Assembly (NCBI GenBank): GCA_032622095.1 | Contig: CP136066.1 | Location: 97,733,319-97,797,318, forward strand | Source: Siphonodentalium dalli | Taxonomy: Eukaryota > Mollusca > Scaphopoda > Gadilida > Siphonodentaliidae | DNA length: 64,000 nucleotides | Direction: 5' to 3' | Shown: positions 36,241 to 47,999 of the stretch, piece after piece | How the letters are laid out: each line of letters begins with the position of its first letter | Position numbering within the stretch: the first letter of the stretch is position 1 | Notes under the pieces: model-generated | What the model was told of the DNA's origin: nothing | Database searches by the model: none | What the model saw: only the letters and a program-made list of their open reading frames with translations | Translations under genes and position numbers: made by a program

Positions 36241-39200
36241 TTTTACCACCCAACTCACTGGGCTATCATACTGTACTGTGGTAAAATGCCCAACATCGCA
36301 TTTTCGATCCGGAATAAACTGCATAGTATGGTGGCCGTTGACGAGTAATTAAGATTCCACACAAAACTTTTACAACCAACCCAATGGATTCCCATACTGT
36401 TCAAGCCAATGTGGTAAAATGCTCAAAATCGCATTTCTGCATTGCATGGTGGCCGTTGACGAATAATTAAGATTCCACATGTACATTTTACCACCAAACT
36501 CACTGGGTTCCCATACCGTACCACCCAAAGTGGTAAAATGCCCAAAATCGCATTTCTGGTCCGATTTTACGGAATAAACGGCATTGTATGGTGGCCGTTG
36601 ACGAATAATTAAGATTCCACACAAACATTCTACCACCCAACCCATTGGGTTATCATACTGTACTACCCGAACTGGTATAATGCCCAAAATCGCATTGTTG
36701 GTCCGAGATTTACGGAATAAACGACATTTTATGGTGGCCGTTGACGAATAATCAAGTTTACATCAAAACATGTTAGGAACTAAACCACTGGTGTTCCATA
36801 CCGTACCATCCAAAGTGGGAAAATTCCTAAAATCGTATTTCTGGTCTCCTGTTCACGGAATAAACAGCATTGCATGGTGGCCGTTGACGAACAAGATTTC
36901 ACACAATCATTTTACCACCCAACCCACCCACTGGGTTCCCATACCGTACCACCCAAAATGGTAAAATGCCAAAAATCGCATTCCGGTCCGATTTTAAAGA
37001 AATAAACGCCATGGTAGGGCGGCCGGTGACAAATAATGAAGATTCCGCACAAACATTTTACCACCAAACCCACTGGGTTATCATAGTTTACTAACCAAAG
37101 TGGCAAAATGTCCTAAATCGAACACGAACATTTAGCCGGATGTTTACGTATTAAACGGCATTGTATGGTGGCCCTTGGCGAATAATCAAGATTATACCCA
37201 AAAATGTTAGAAACGAAACCACTGGTGTTCCATACCGTACCACCCAAAGTGGTCACATGCCTAAAATCGCATTTCTGGTCTCATTTTCACGGAATAAACT
37301 GCATCATATGGTGGCCGTTGGCGAATAATTAAGATTCCACACAGTTTACCACCCAACTCACTGGGTTCCTATACCGTACCACCCAAAGTGGTAAAATGAC
37401 AAAATCGTATTTCTGGCCCGAATTTCACGAAATAAACCGTATTGTATGGTGGCCATTGACGAATAATTAAGATTCCACACAAACATTTTACCACCCAACC
37501 CACTGGGTTCCCATACCGTACCACCCAAAGTGGTAAAATGCCCAAAAATCGCATTTATGGTCCGATTTTCACGGAATAAACGACATTGTGTGGTGGCCGT
37601 TGACGCATAATTAACATTCCATCCAAAAAGTTTACCATCCAAAGTGGTAAATTGCCCAAAATCGTATTTGTGGTCCGATTTTCACGGGGAAAACGACCTT
37701 CTAGTATGGCCGTTGGCGAATAATTAAGATTCCACACACACATTTTACCACCCTACCCACTGGATTCCGACACCGGACCACACATAGTGGTTAAATGTTC
37801 AAAATCGCATTATATCCGATTTTCTCGGAATAAACGGCATCGAATGGTGGCTGTTGACGAATATTAAAGTAAGATTCCACACAAACATTTTACCACCCAA
37901 CCCACTTGGTTCCGACACCGGACCACACATAGTGGTTAAATGTTCAAAATCGCATTTCTGATCCGATTTTCTCGGAATAAACGGCATTGAATGGTGGCCG
38001 TTGACGAATAATTAAGCTTCCACACAAACATTTTACCACCCAACCCACTGGGTTTTTATACTGTATAACTCAAAGTGGTAAAGTGCCCAAAATCGCATTT
38101 CTGGTCCGATTTTCACGGAATAAACGACATTATAGGGCGGCCGGTGACAAGTAATGAAGATTCCACACAAACAGTTTACCACCCATATATGTAAATATAG
38201 AATAATTAAGATTTCACCCAATCCAGTTTCCATACCGTCCACCCAACGCATTGGGTTTCCATGCCGTGCCGCCCAAAGTGGTAAAATGGCAATAATCGCA
38301 TTTCTGGTCCGATTTTCACGGAATAAACGGCATTTAGGATGGCCATTGAAGTGTAATTAAGATTCCACCCCAACATGTTACCACCCAAAGTGATAACATG
38401 CCCAAAATCGCATTTTTTGGTCCGATTTTCAATGAATAAATGGCATTGTATAGTGTGGCCGTTGACGAATAATTAAGATTCCACACAGTTTACCACCCAA
38501 CTCACTGGGTTCCTGTACCGTACCACCCAAAGTGGTAAAATGACAAAATCGTATTTCTGGCCCGAATTTCACGAAATAAACGGCATTGTATGGTGGCCAT
38601 TGACGAATAATTAAGTTTCCACACAAACATTTTACCACCCAACCCGCTGGGTTCCAATACCGTGCCTCCCAAAGTGGTAAAATGCCCGAAAATCGCATTT
38701 ATGGTCCGATTTTCATGGAATAAACGACATTGTATGGTGGCCGTTGACGCATAATTAGCATTCCATCCAAAAAGTTTACCATCCAAAAGGGTAAATTGCC
38801 CAAAATCGCATTTGTGGTCCGATTTTCACGGGAAAACGACCTTCTAGTGTGGCCGTTGGCGAATAATTCAGATTCCACACAAACATCTTACAATCCAACC
38901 CACTGGGTTCCGACACCGGACCACACTTAACTTAGTGGTTAAATGTTCAAAATCGCATTTCTGATCCGATTTTCTCGGAATAAACGGCATTGAATGGTGG
39001 CCATTTACGAATAATTAAGATTCCACACAAACATTTTACCACCCAACCCACTGGGTTTTTATGCTGTATTACTCAAAGTGGTGAAGTGCCCAAAATCTCA
39101 TTTTCAAGGAATAAACGACATTGAATGGTGGTCGTGGACTAATTGAGATTCCACACAAACATTTTACCACCCAACCCACTGGGTTTTTATACTGTATTAC

Positions 39201-40010
39201 TCAAAGTGGTAAAATGCCAAAAATCGCATTTCTGGTCCGATTTTCACGGAATAAACGGCATTATAGGGCAAATAATGAAGATTCCACACAAACATTTTAC
39301 CACCCATATATATAAATATAGAATAATTAAGATTTCACCCAATCCAGTTTCCATACCGTCCACCCAACCCATTGGGTTTTCATGCCGTGCCTCCCAAAGT
39401 GGTAATATGCCAATAATCGCAATTCTGGTCCGATTTTCACGGAATAAACGGCATTTAGGGTGGCCATTGAAGTGTAATTAAGATTCCACACAAAGTGATA
39501 ACATGCCCAAAATTGCATTTCTGGTCAGATTTTCATGGAATAAACGGCTTTAATTTGTAGGTCGGCGTTGACGAATAGTTAAGATTCCACACAAACTTTT
39601 TACCACACACAACCCACTAGATTTGTATACTATACTACACAATGTGGTAAAATTCCCAAAGTCGCATTTCTGATCTCATTTCCACGGAATCAAGGGCATT
39701 GTATGGTAGCCGTTGACGAATAATTAAGATTCCACGCAAACATATTACCACCCAACGCACAGGGTTCCCATACCATACCATCCAAAGTGGTAAAATGCCA
39801 AAATTTTGAATTTTTGGTCCGATTTGCCCGGAATAAGAAACATTGTAGGGTGGCGTTGACGCATAATTAAGATTCCACCCAAAAGTTTTACCATCCAAAC
39901 TGATAAAATGCCAAAACATTACATTTCTGATGCGATTTTCACAGAATAAACGACATTGTAAGGTGACCGTTAACAAATAATTAGGATTCCACACAAACAT
40001 TCTCTCTCTC
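36241..40010. repeat. 142-bp satellite array, about 26 units
   Basis: Head-to-tail units of mostly 138-149 bases contain AAGATTCCACACAAACATTT, ACCACCCAACCCACTGGGTT, CCATACCGTACCACCCAAAG, TGGTAAAATGCCCAAAATCG, CATTTCTGGTCCGATTTTCA, CGGAATAAACGGCATTGTAT and GGTGGCCGTTGACGAATAAT. Each unit holds two small dyads, AACCCACTGGGTT and ACCACCCAAAGTGGT. Divergence between units is moderate, and some lack a 24-base block. A higher-order repeat is visible: the run starting at 37331 recurs from 38474. Short open frames in the array are by-products of the repeat. Confidence 0.92.
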
Positions 40011-40326
40011 GCACACAGAAGCAACTGCCCTTCGGGACCTTATATCCTGGAATCATGTTTTTCGCAACCCCACTCCCTGCATAAGACAGAAAAAATAGTG
40101 GCTTGGTATGGTCATATTGAATTATAATAGAATATAGTATAGACTACAACTATACAACTATTTATAATAGTTGAATTTAGAATGTGCCAGACCGGATCAT
40201 AGACGGTTGTACAGATAGATGTACTCATGGGAATCCCGATGGAGATTTCGACAGCATACCCTCCTAGTTAAACAACTCCATCATAGTCACTATCGTTCCA
40301 CTGGAGCCTTCTATAATTCTTTACAA

Positions 40327-40779
40327 TTAAAGGTACTCAATCCGATCAGTCGCTCCTAAATTACCATTTCTTTGGTTTCGGGGGTAAAAAATATTTGATT
40401 CGAGTCGAGGAACCCACCCATCAAAGCTCAGAGCGATCAGATATTGATTTTTGAAGTCTGTTATTTCTCAAGATCTGCAGTAATAAGTGGCCCAGAAACA
40501 TGTGGTCAAACGGGCGGATGAAGATGGATAACTCTAAAATCAAGTGGTTATTATTACCACTTGATTTTAGAGTTATCCATCTTCATCTGCAAGAACCGTT
40601 TGACGTGTTTCTGTGCCACTTATTACTGCAGATCTCCAGAAATAACTAACTTCAAAAATCGATATCTGATCACTCTGAGCTTTGATGGGTGGGTTCTTTG
40701 ACTTAAATCAAATATTTTTTACACTTGAAGCCAAACAAATAGTAATTTAGGAGCGTCTGATCGAATTGAGTACCTTTAA
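40327..40779. mobile_element. TTAA MITE, GGTACTCAATCCGATCAG family, copy E (complete)
   Basis: A 453-base complete copy: TTAAAGGTACTCAATCCGAT at the left and GATCGAATTGAGTACCTTTA plus A at the right. It is palindromic almost throughout, with GCTCCTAAATTACCATTTCT, CATCAAAGCTCAGAGCGATC and the central GATGGATAACTCTAAAATCA hairpin at 40515-40590. This is the best copy for defining the family. Confidence 0.85.
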
Positions 40780-40844
40780 CATTTAGACCAAATACTCAAA
40801 ATGATTATGTGATTCCCACTTGACCCCAAGACAATCTATTACTA

Positions 40845-41561
40845 TCTATATTTTCTAATAAAACTTAAATATGTTTGTTTGTCCTCTTATAGGCGACCAA
40901 ACGTCTGGACCATCTGAGCTAAACATTTGTATATATGAGTAATTTTACCCAGTGAGTGTTATTAGATGGGTCCCTTTCATCCTCAGATGTCTTAAAAAGT
41001 CACTAATAATTATTTTATATATATTTTTCTAGACGCAACCGAACGGTTGGTCCACTGGAGCAGAAAATGTGTACGTATTTGGTTATTTTTCTCGCAAAAT
41101 CTTATTAGATATGTCCCGTTGACCGCAGATGCCTTAAAACGGCACTTATAGTTAATTTAACTAAATTATTTATTATACACCCAAACTGGTTGCGATATAT
41201 ATGATCAGTGAAAATTTAAACATGGGTATAAATTGACCAGTAGAGTGTCAAGACGGCTTAAAGTGGGACTAATAAATCAGATGATCAATAAAGAGCTTTT
41301 ATTATCAGCCCAGATGATATGTGGGAAAATTGGTGCACACAAATAAAATGATGTGGGGTAGATGCTATTGGCCTCAAATAATTTAAATGGGCACTAATAA
41401 TTAGCCATAAAGAGTGTTTATTATCAACTTAAAAGATGGGTGTAACTTTATCTGGAAATGAAATAGGTACTCTTTACCCAAGATAATTATTTAGAATGAC
41501 TTGAAGGGCCACAAATAACTTAATAATTCTTTACCCGAGCAATGCCGGGTACCCCAGCTAG
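40845..41561 (+). mobile_element. Non-autonomous Helitron 2
   Basis: It begins A-TCTATTACTATCTATATT and ends with a hairpin TACCCG-AGCAATGC-CGGGTA (41532-41551), then CCCCAGCTAG-T. TC start, CTAG end, 3' hairpin 6 bases before the end, and insertion between A and T are the canonical Helitron features. The 717-base body has degenerate direct units of about 125 bases (CTTAAAACGGCACTTATAG, GATGGGTCCCTTTCATCC and variants). No coding capacity. Confidence 0.8.
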
Positions 41562-41798
41562 TCTACTATATAGTTAAATGTTCATGTATATCCTCGAACT
41601 ATCAACCCAAACAAATATGGCACTGATTTTGTGCAAATGTAAATAAAACAGTCAGCATGATAATGGAAGTAAAACAAATTATTCATGTGTCACGTGTTGA
41701 CAGGTCAATACGCGGAACAAGATCACAGTCACATGTGCGCTTCCAAGATTGCCTAAAGCACAATTTACGATTAAACAGTCGACACACGATTGCCCAAG

Positions 41799-41938
41799 TA
41801 AATTAATCGACCTCTTAACCACAGCAGAGGCGAGATCTTTCCGATGAATGGCAACAAGCCATATTTCCGACTAAATCCTGAAAAGTTACCCATAATTCTG
41901 CTGTGGTTAAGAGGTCGATTAATTAGAGCATTACTGTA
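41799..41938. mobile_element. 221-bp palindromic MITE, copy 2 (one arm deleted)
   Basis: The right arm is complete (TTTCCGATGAATGGCAACAA, CATATTTCCGACTAAATCCT, ending AGAGCATTACTGTA). The left arm keeps only about 30 bases (AATTAATCGACCTCTTAACC) before jumping to the centre. The internal deletion joins at GCAGAGG, close to where a hairpin would be prone to loss during replication. Confidence 0.75.
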
Positions 41939-42299
41939 TATCCGATTTCCGAATGTTATATAAACATGTGTCTGTACGTGTTGGGAACAAATCAAGTTTT
42001 TGTTGACATGAGTAGCTCGGATTACCGACAAGTGTTCGGAACGTGGTTCTAAAATAAATTCTTCTATTGAATTATTATAGCTTTTGATCATACATATAAC
42101 CCACAATGTAGTTCAGTATTCACTGATTTATTACACAAGGGAGATGATGCCTTCGCTGTGCACAGTTCAGAAGGTGGCAATGTCTCTACCCTCTTTGGGT
42201 GGGGGTGGAGTAACAAAGCATTTAGATTCATATAATTTTACTTATATCATTTAATATTAGGTATTTAAATGTATGATATTAATTAGGCCCTGTCTGATT

Positions 42300-42396
42300 T
42301 CACCCGTCGTTAAGTGGACCTGTGCTATGATGCATTTGTGTCCTGCAAATGTGCTATGATGCAGCTGTGTCCTGCTAATGTGCTATATGCTGTTAA
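42300..42396. repeat. GTGCTATGATGCA short repeats before HINE 1
   Basis: TGTGCTATGATGCATTTGTG, TGTGCTATGATGCAGCTGTG and TCCTGCTAATGTGCTATATG are arranged in tandem. They resemble the arms of the element at 8952-9465 (GCATCATAGCA). The same family also lies directly upstream of HINE 2 (44045-44278), so two of the three HINEs sit beside it. Confidence 0.5.
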
Positions 42397-42399
42397 CAA

Positions 42400-43868
42400 T
42401 GAAAGTGTCGATGAAACTGTAGCTCAACTTGAAGAGGGGATAATTTCATGTGGTACAGTCAATTTAGTGATTAGGAATGCAGAAAGCTGAAATTTCTTAA
42501 CTAATACTAGATATCAACATGAAGATATATATATATATATTTAAATCCAAGATGGCCACTGGATTCAAAAACATTTGATAGATCCCATCTAGTAGATCAA
42601 TATGAAATTTGGTGATAAATGAATGATTGAAGTGCACTGTAGGGTGTTCTAAAGGATTTAGTCATGCAAAAGAGTAAAATTGAAAATAGCTGCCGGTCGC
42701 ATTGTTTTTAACGAAATTCAGAAAAATTAGATGACGCCCATCTTGTTGTCATCCCAAAGATCCATGTGAAGTTTTGTGATGATCGGACAAGTAGGATGTC
42801 GTCTGTAGGGTGTAACAACGGATTTAGTCAATATAAAGAGTAAAATCCAAGATGGCCACTGACCCCTGACTGACCACCATGTTTTTTTCACCCCACTGAT
42901 CCATAAGATGTTTGGTGATGATCAGATGAGGGATGTGGTCTGTTGGTTGTGCCCAAGGATTTAGTCATGCAAAGAGTGAAATCAAAGATGGCTGCCAACA
43001 GCAATGTTTTATGGCTGAATGACCCCAAAATGACTCGTTCCCATCTACAGGTCAATATTAACATCCACAACAAATTTCATAATGATCAGACAAACACTCC
43101 GGCCTGTAGCCTGTGCTAATGGATTGAATTTTGAAATCCAAGATGGCGGCCATGTTTTTTTTTTACCGAATCATCCCAACAACGACTCGTTCCCATCTAC
43201 ATGTCAATGTCAACAGCCATGACAAATTTCATAGTGATCGGACCAAAGGTACGTCTTGTAGCCCATGCCAAAGGATTTAGTCATGCAAAGATTAAAATCC
43301 AAGATGGCTGGCGGAGGCCATGATTTATGGCCGAATGACCCCAAAATGACTCGTTCCTATCAACATGTCAATGTCAACAGCCATGACAAATTTCATAATG
43401 ATCTGACCAAAGGTATGTCTTGTAGCCAAGCCAAAGGAATTATTCATGCAAAGAGTAAAATCCAAGATGGCTTCCGGCAGCAATGTTTTATGGCCGAATG
43501 ACCTCAAAATGACTCGTTCCTATCTGCATGTCAATGTCAACATTCATGACAAATTTCATGATGATCCGACCAAAGGTACGACCTGTAGCCCATGCCAAAG
43601 GATTTAGTCATTCAAAGAGTGCTAATGGATTGAATTTTGAAATCAAAGATGGCCACTGGCTGGCGGCAATGTTTTTTGCCGAATGACCCCAAAATGAGTC
43701 GTTCCCATCTACATGTCAATGTCAACAGCCATGACAAATTTCAGAATGATCCAACCAAAGGTACGATCTGTAGCCCATGCTAATGGAAATTGTTGACGGA
43801 CATCTCCATGCACACACAGACAAAGGATACCAAGCTATTGCAATACCTCAAAGTTTACAAGCTAAAAA
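42400..43868 (+). mobile_element. HINE/pearl-like tandem-core element 1
   Basis: The left end is TGAAAGTGTCGATGAAACTG then TAGCTCAACTTG. Eight core units of about 155-165 bases follow, with AAATCCAAGATGGC, GGCCATGTTTTTTGGCCGAA, TGACCCCAAAATGACTCGTT, CCCATCTACATGTCAATGTC, ATGACAAATTTCATAATGAT and GGTACGACCTGTAGCCC-type words. The tail is GGAAATTGTTGACGGACATC, a CA-rich stretch and AGTTTACAAGCTAAAAAG. The plan (subterminal inverted motif, tandem core, short-repeat tail) matches pearl elements of bivalves and HINEs, which are non-autonomous Helentrons. No protein is encoded. Confidence 0.75.
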
Positions 43869-44044
43869 GTACCATTATATTTTTTTAATATGCTTTTTCA
43901 CGGTGTTCCAATAATCTGAACATATCTAGGAAACGCCATTAACCGTATCAAACATTCAAAAACATTTTTATTGCAAAATAGTTTTAATACTGGTTTCATT
44001 AGTTGTTGAAAATGGACAATAATCAAGATAGTTATTCACATGGT

Positions 44045-44278
44045 TTTAGAAACACCAGCTCAGGCATTATATTTTTCAAAAATATAAATGTTCTTGAATG
44101 TTTCATACACACTGTTTTCTCTCAAATCACTCGGATTAGCCAAACACCGCGAAAATAATAACTTTAGAAAATATAACAGTACTTTTTCGTAACAGCATCA
44201 GTTTGCCCTACCCGCATCATAGCAATTCAGCAGGACCACCAGCATCATAGCATATTAGCAGGACCACTTGACCAGGGG
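44045..44278. mobile_element. Half copy of the 514-bp inverted-repeat element
   Basis: This is the reverse complement of the left half of the element at 8952-9465: AGGCATTATATTTTTCAAAA, GTTCTTGAATGTTTCATACA, GCATCAGTTTGCCCTACC and the terminus GACCACTTGACCAGGGG. The other arm is missing. It ends about 115 bases before HINE 2. Confidence 0.7.
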
Positions 44279-44392
44279 TCGAATTGACACTATAAAACCA
44301 GCTTCTGTACGTTTTCTATAGCAGAAAATTATTATAACGAACCCACTAACCCTTCCATGATGGTCACAGGAGCTGCACTGGTGCAACACTAA

Positions 44393-45858
44393 TGAAAGTG
44401 TCAATGACACTGTAGCTCAACTTGGAAAGGGAATAATTTAATGTATTACAGTCAATGGAGCGATTAGGAATGTGGAAAGTTGAATGTCTAATACTAGTTT
44501 ATAGACATGAAGAGAAAAGTAAAATCCAAGATGGCTGCTGGCGGCCATGTTTTCGGCCGAATGAGTCGTTCCCATCTACATGTCATCGTTAACATCCATG
44601 ACAAATTTTATGGCGATCAGACTAAAGGTACGACCTGTAGCCCATGCTAAAGAATTTAGTCATACAAAGAGTAAAATCCAAGATGGCTGCTGGCGGCCAT
44701 GTTTTTTGGCCAAATGACCCCAAAATTACTCGTTCCCATCTACATGTCAATATTAACATCCATGACAAATTTCATGATGATCAGACGAACAGTACGACCT
44801 GTGGCCCATGATAATGGATTAAATTTTGAAATCCAAGATGGCCACTGGCGGCCATGTTTTTTGTCCGAATGACCCCAAAATGACTCGTTCCCATTTACAT
44901 TCCAATTTCAACAGCCATGACAAATTTCATGATAATCAGACTAAAGGTACGACCTATAGCCCGTGCTAAAGGATTTAGTCATACTAAGAGTAAAATCCAA
45001 GATGGCTACTGGCGGCCATGTTTTTTTGTCCGAATGACCCCAAAATGACTCGTTCCCATCTACATGTCATTATTAACATTCATGACAAATTTTATGATGA
45101 TCAGACTAAAGGTACGACCTGTAGCCCGTGCTAAAGGATTTAGTCATACAAAGAGTAAAATCCAAGATGGCTGCTGGCGGCCATGTTTTTTGGCCGAATG
45201 ACCCCAAAATGACTCGTTCCCATCTACATGTCATTATTAACATTCTTGACAAATTTTATGATGATCAGACTAAAAGTAGGACCTGCAGCCCGTGCTAAAG
45301 GATTTAGTCATACAAAGAGTAAAATCCAAGATGGCTGCTGGCGACCATGTTCTTTGGCCGAATGACCCCAAAATTACTCGTTCCCATCTACATGTCATTG
45401 TTAATATCCATGACAAATTTTATGATGATTAGACTAAAGGTACGACCTGCAGCCCGTGCTAAAGAATTTAGTCATACAAAGAGTAAAATCCAAGATGGCT
45501 GCTGGCAGCCATGTTTTTGGGCCGAATGACCCCAAAATTACTCGTTCCCATCTACATGTCAATATTAACATCCATGACAAATTTCATGATGATCAGACAA
45601 ACAGTACGGCCTGTAGACCGTGCTAATGGATTGAATTTTGAAATCAAAGATGGCCACTGGCGGCCATGTTTTTTTTCCGAATGACCCCAAAATTAATCAT
45701 TCTGGTCTAAATGTTGATGTCAACAGCTATGACAAATTTCATAATGATCCGACCAAAGGTACGACCTGTTGACGCCTTACGTACACACGCACACACGACG
45801 ACGGATGACAAAGCCATGGCAATAGCTCAAACTTTACAAAGTAAAGTTGAGCTAAAAA
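44393..45858 (+). mobile_element. HINE/pearl-like tandem-core element 2
   Basis: The left end is TGAAAGTGTCAATGACACTG then TAGCTCAACTTG; the right end is AAGTAAAGTTGAGCTAAAAA, giving a 10-11-base inverted pair (TAGCTCAACTT). Eight core units follow, the last six spaced 163-165 bases apart. The 3' part has TTGACGCCTTACGTACACAC and CCATGGCAATAGCTCAAAC. This is the most regular array of the three. Right after it comes GGCTCGGTGGTCCAGTGGTT, a tRNA-box-A-like word, and an AATCATAAATC low-complexity stretch. Confidence 0.78.
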
Positions 45859-45894
45859 TCATGTGCCAATGCAGTCTTATATATGCGAGTCTCC

Positions 45895-46015
45895 CACATG
45901 ATGGCTCGGTGGTCCAGTGGTTAAATCATAAATCATCAATCATAAATCATAATCATAAATAAGAATCGTAAATAAGAAAAGTAAATCATCATAAATCAGA
46001 ATCATAAAATATATA
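45895..46015. repeat. tRNA-like word followed by AATCATAAATC low-complexity tract
   Basis: GATGGCTCGGTGGTCCAGTG then GTTAAATCATAAATCATCAA and further ATAAATC repeats. A tRNA box-A-like head with an A-rich simple tail can be a SINE remnant, but no box B is visible. Confidence 0.3.
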
Positions 46016-46424
46016 GGGATGTCACAATGACTGATATCAAATAATACATTTGGCATGGACATCCATGGATAGCAGGCCTATTGTATTACAATGATCTCAC
46101 AAAGATATATAGTTTTGATGACTTGGAGGAAAGCAATAATTACGTTAAATTTTCACAACAAAACAGTGGGGCAAAGCAAGCTATGAAGCTAGTGAAATTT
46201 TGTATATAATGTTGTAATAGCCCCATGATTCCAGAATAACAGTTAACAGAGAGGGGTGAATCCTGCATACCGGTTAATAAAATATTGAATACATATTGAA
46301 TCCCACATATAACTGGACATAGATAAAGCAACAAAAATAATCTGATTATAAAAATTAAGCAGTTATAAGAACAAATTAACAAATTTATCATCAGCGGGCT
46401 TCTATATATATAAAAGGGAATACC

Positions 46425-46715
46425 TGCATTTTTGGCATGAAACTTTTTATAGCATCGTTGGAATCTATGGGTTCATCTGATAACTTGTCAATATTTCAAG
46501 TATAAATGTCATTTTCGATTTTGTTCAGAGAAATTTGTGTTCTAAAATGTTTTATCTGGGTTTCCTGCCAAAATGTTTCGTTAATTTTGAAATTTCGTAA
46601 TTTATATTTATGAAACTGTTCCTGGTAGGACAATTCTGATTGGATTGTTTTGAGGAGGGATGGCCGGAGGGCGTGTCCTCTATATCCTGAGTAACAGAGG
46701 CTAACAAAGCCACAG
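46425..46715. repeat. Second copy of the 20835-21245 dispersed repeat
   Basis: TTGTCAATATTTCAAGTATA, AATGTCATTTTCGATTTTG, GTGTTCTAAAATG, CTGTTCCTGGTAGGACAATT and TCCTGAGTAACAGAGG match the first copy. The minus-strand frame is better preserved here (46496-46747; SLLKTIQSELSYQEQFHKY then FRTQISLNKIENDIY). Function unknown; a decayed transposon protein is the simplest explanation. Confidence 0.5.
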
Positions 46716-46832
46716 AAATTTTCAAAACTAAAACCGTTGCAGCTCACAGATTGCTACTTTTTCTTCTAAAGTGTGGTATAAGACCATAAAATCATGTTTT
46801 ATCATCAACTAGAAAATAATTGAATATTATTA

Positions 46833-47330
46833 GTTATCTTCGGCAACATCGGGGGTACATGGAGATTTAATACCTGGATGATGATTTTGAACCCCGAGGC
46901 GGAGCCGAGGGGTTCAAAAAGAGACATCCAGGTATTAAATCTCCATGTACCCCACGATGTTGCCGGAGATAACGATTTTGTCCCCACAACAATAACCATG
47001 TCTCCTTAATTTAAGTGTGTTTTTCATAGGTTATCCGATTAATTCACACCAATAAGAATAATTCAGTAGCTGACCTAAGGACCCGGCGTCAGGTGACGTC
47101 AAATTCGGCGTGCGAGAGCAACGTCACGATTGGTGGAAACTGCCAGTTCAAGGGTCATTCATATACCCCCGATGTTTCACGTGCTCATATACCCCCGATG
47201 TTTGGCGCACATTCTCTTATACCCCGCTGTCAAGGGTGACGGGGGACATGGTGATTTAAACGTGGCGTTGTAGCCAATCAGATTGCTAGCTACAACCGGA
47301 TGTGGGGACAAGAAAGTATATCAACTATAA
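46833..47330. mobile_element. Inverted-repeat element with GGTACATGGAGATTTAATAC hairpin
   Basis: 46833-46973 is a long hairpin: GTTATCTTCGGCAACATCG to GTACATGGAGATTTAATACC, mirrored by GGTATTAAATCTCCATGTAC to GATGTTGCCGGAGATAAC. It is followed by two ATATACCCCCGATGTT repeats. GATTTTGTCCCCACAAC near 46974 is mirrored by GGATGTGGGGACAAG near 47297, so a larger element of about 500 bases is likely. Confidence 0.6.
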
Positions 47331-47822
47331 CAACTGTGATATAATGTGTTATTGTGCAAAGTTATTGGCAGATACCAATTATAGTTCAGAGATTTACTTG
47401 TGTCTCCTGAACAATTCATTTTCCTGGGTTACGACCATTTAGAAGCCCACCAACGTCACTCAATCGCAAGATTTTACACTCACTCATTCGACTCTCAAAT
47501 TTTGACATGACACATCTGAAGACACAACAAGTGTACATTCCTGTGGTGGACTCACACTATTGGTTCGAGTAGTCCAATTCCTTGTGACGTCATCCTGTAT
47601 GATCATTGAGGTGACATGTATACAGCTTGTTAATTGTGCATGCACATGTGATAAGTTGATAACAGGCATGGTATTGTTGTGAGGGTATCCAGTGTTTTGT
47701 GAACCAATGTGGCCTGATTGTTTAAAGTCGCATTTAGATGACTGTGTTGCATTGGTCGGTTGCGGTAGATGACTGTGTTGCATTGGCCGGTTGCGGTATA
47801 ACACAAAGCTCCCAATTGTACA

Positions 47823-47987
47823 GGATTTTCAGAATTTAGTCGGAAATATGGCGTGTTGCCATTCATTGGAAAACTCTCACTGAGAGCTTTCCGATGAATG
47901 GCAACAAGCCATATTTCCGACTAAATCCTGAAAATTACCCATATTTCTGATGCAGTTAAGGAGTCAATTATTTAGGGCATTACTGTA
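47823..47987. mobile_element. 221-bp palindromic MITE, copy 3 (left end truncated)
   Basis: The hairpin centre (GAAAACTCTCACTGAGAGCT) and the whole right arm to GGGCATTACTGTA are present. The left arm starts only at GGATTTTCAGAATTTAGTCG. Just upstream lies a short tandem duplication (TAGATGACTGTGTTGCATTG twice at 47710-47800). Confidence 0.75.
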
Positions 47988-47999
47988 GCTGATAAATTT

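Noticed and set aside
36241-40010. CRISPR or zinc-finger gene array
   Set aside because: Units of about 142 bp tile with no spacers, and no Cys/His finger pattern exists in any frame.
36053-40024. Many short open frames with repeated words such as GKMFVWNLNYSS and FGPEIRFCHFTTLGGTV
   Set aside because: They are translations of the 142-bp satellite. Each is broken at different points and no single frame spans units consistently.
43265-43507. Open frames within the HINE core repeats
   Set aside because: The frames follow the repeat unit and are not conserved between the three elements.
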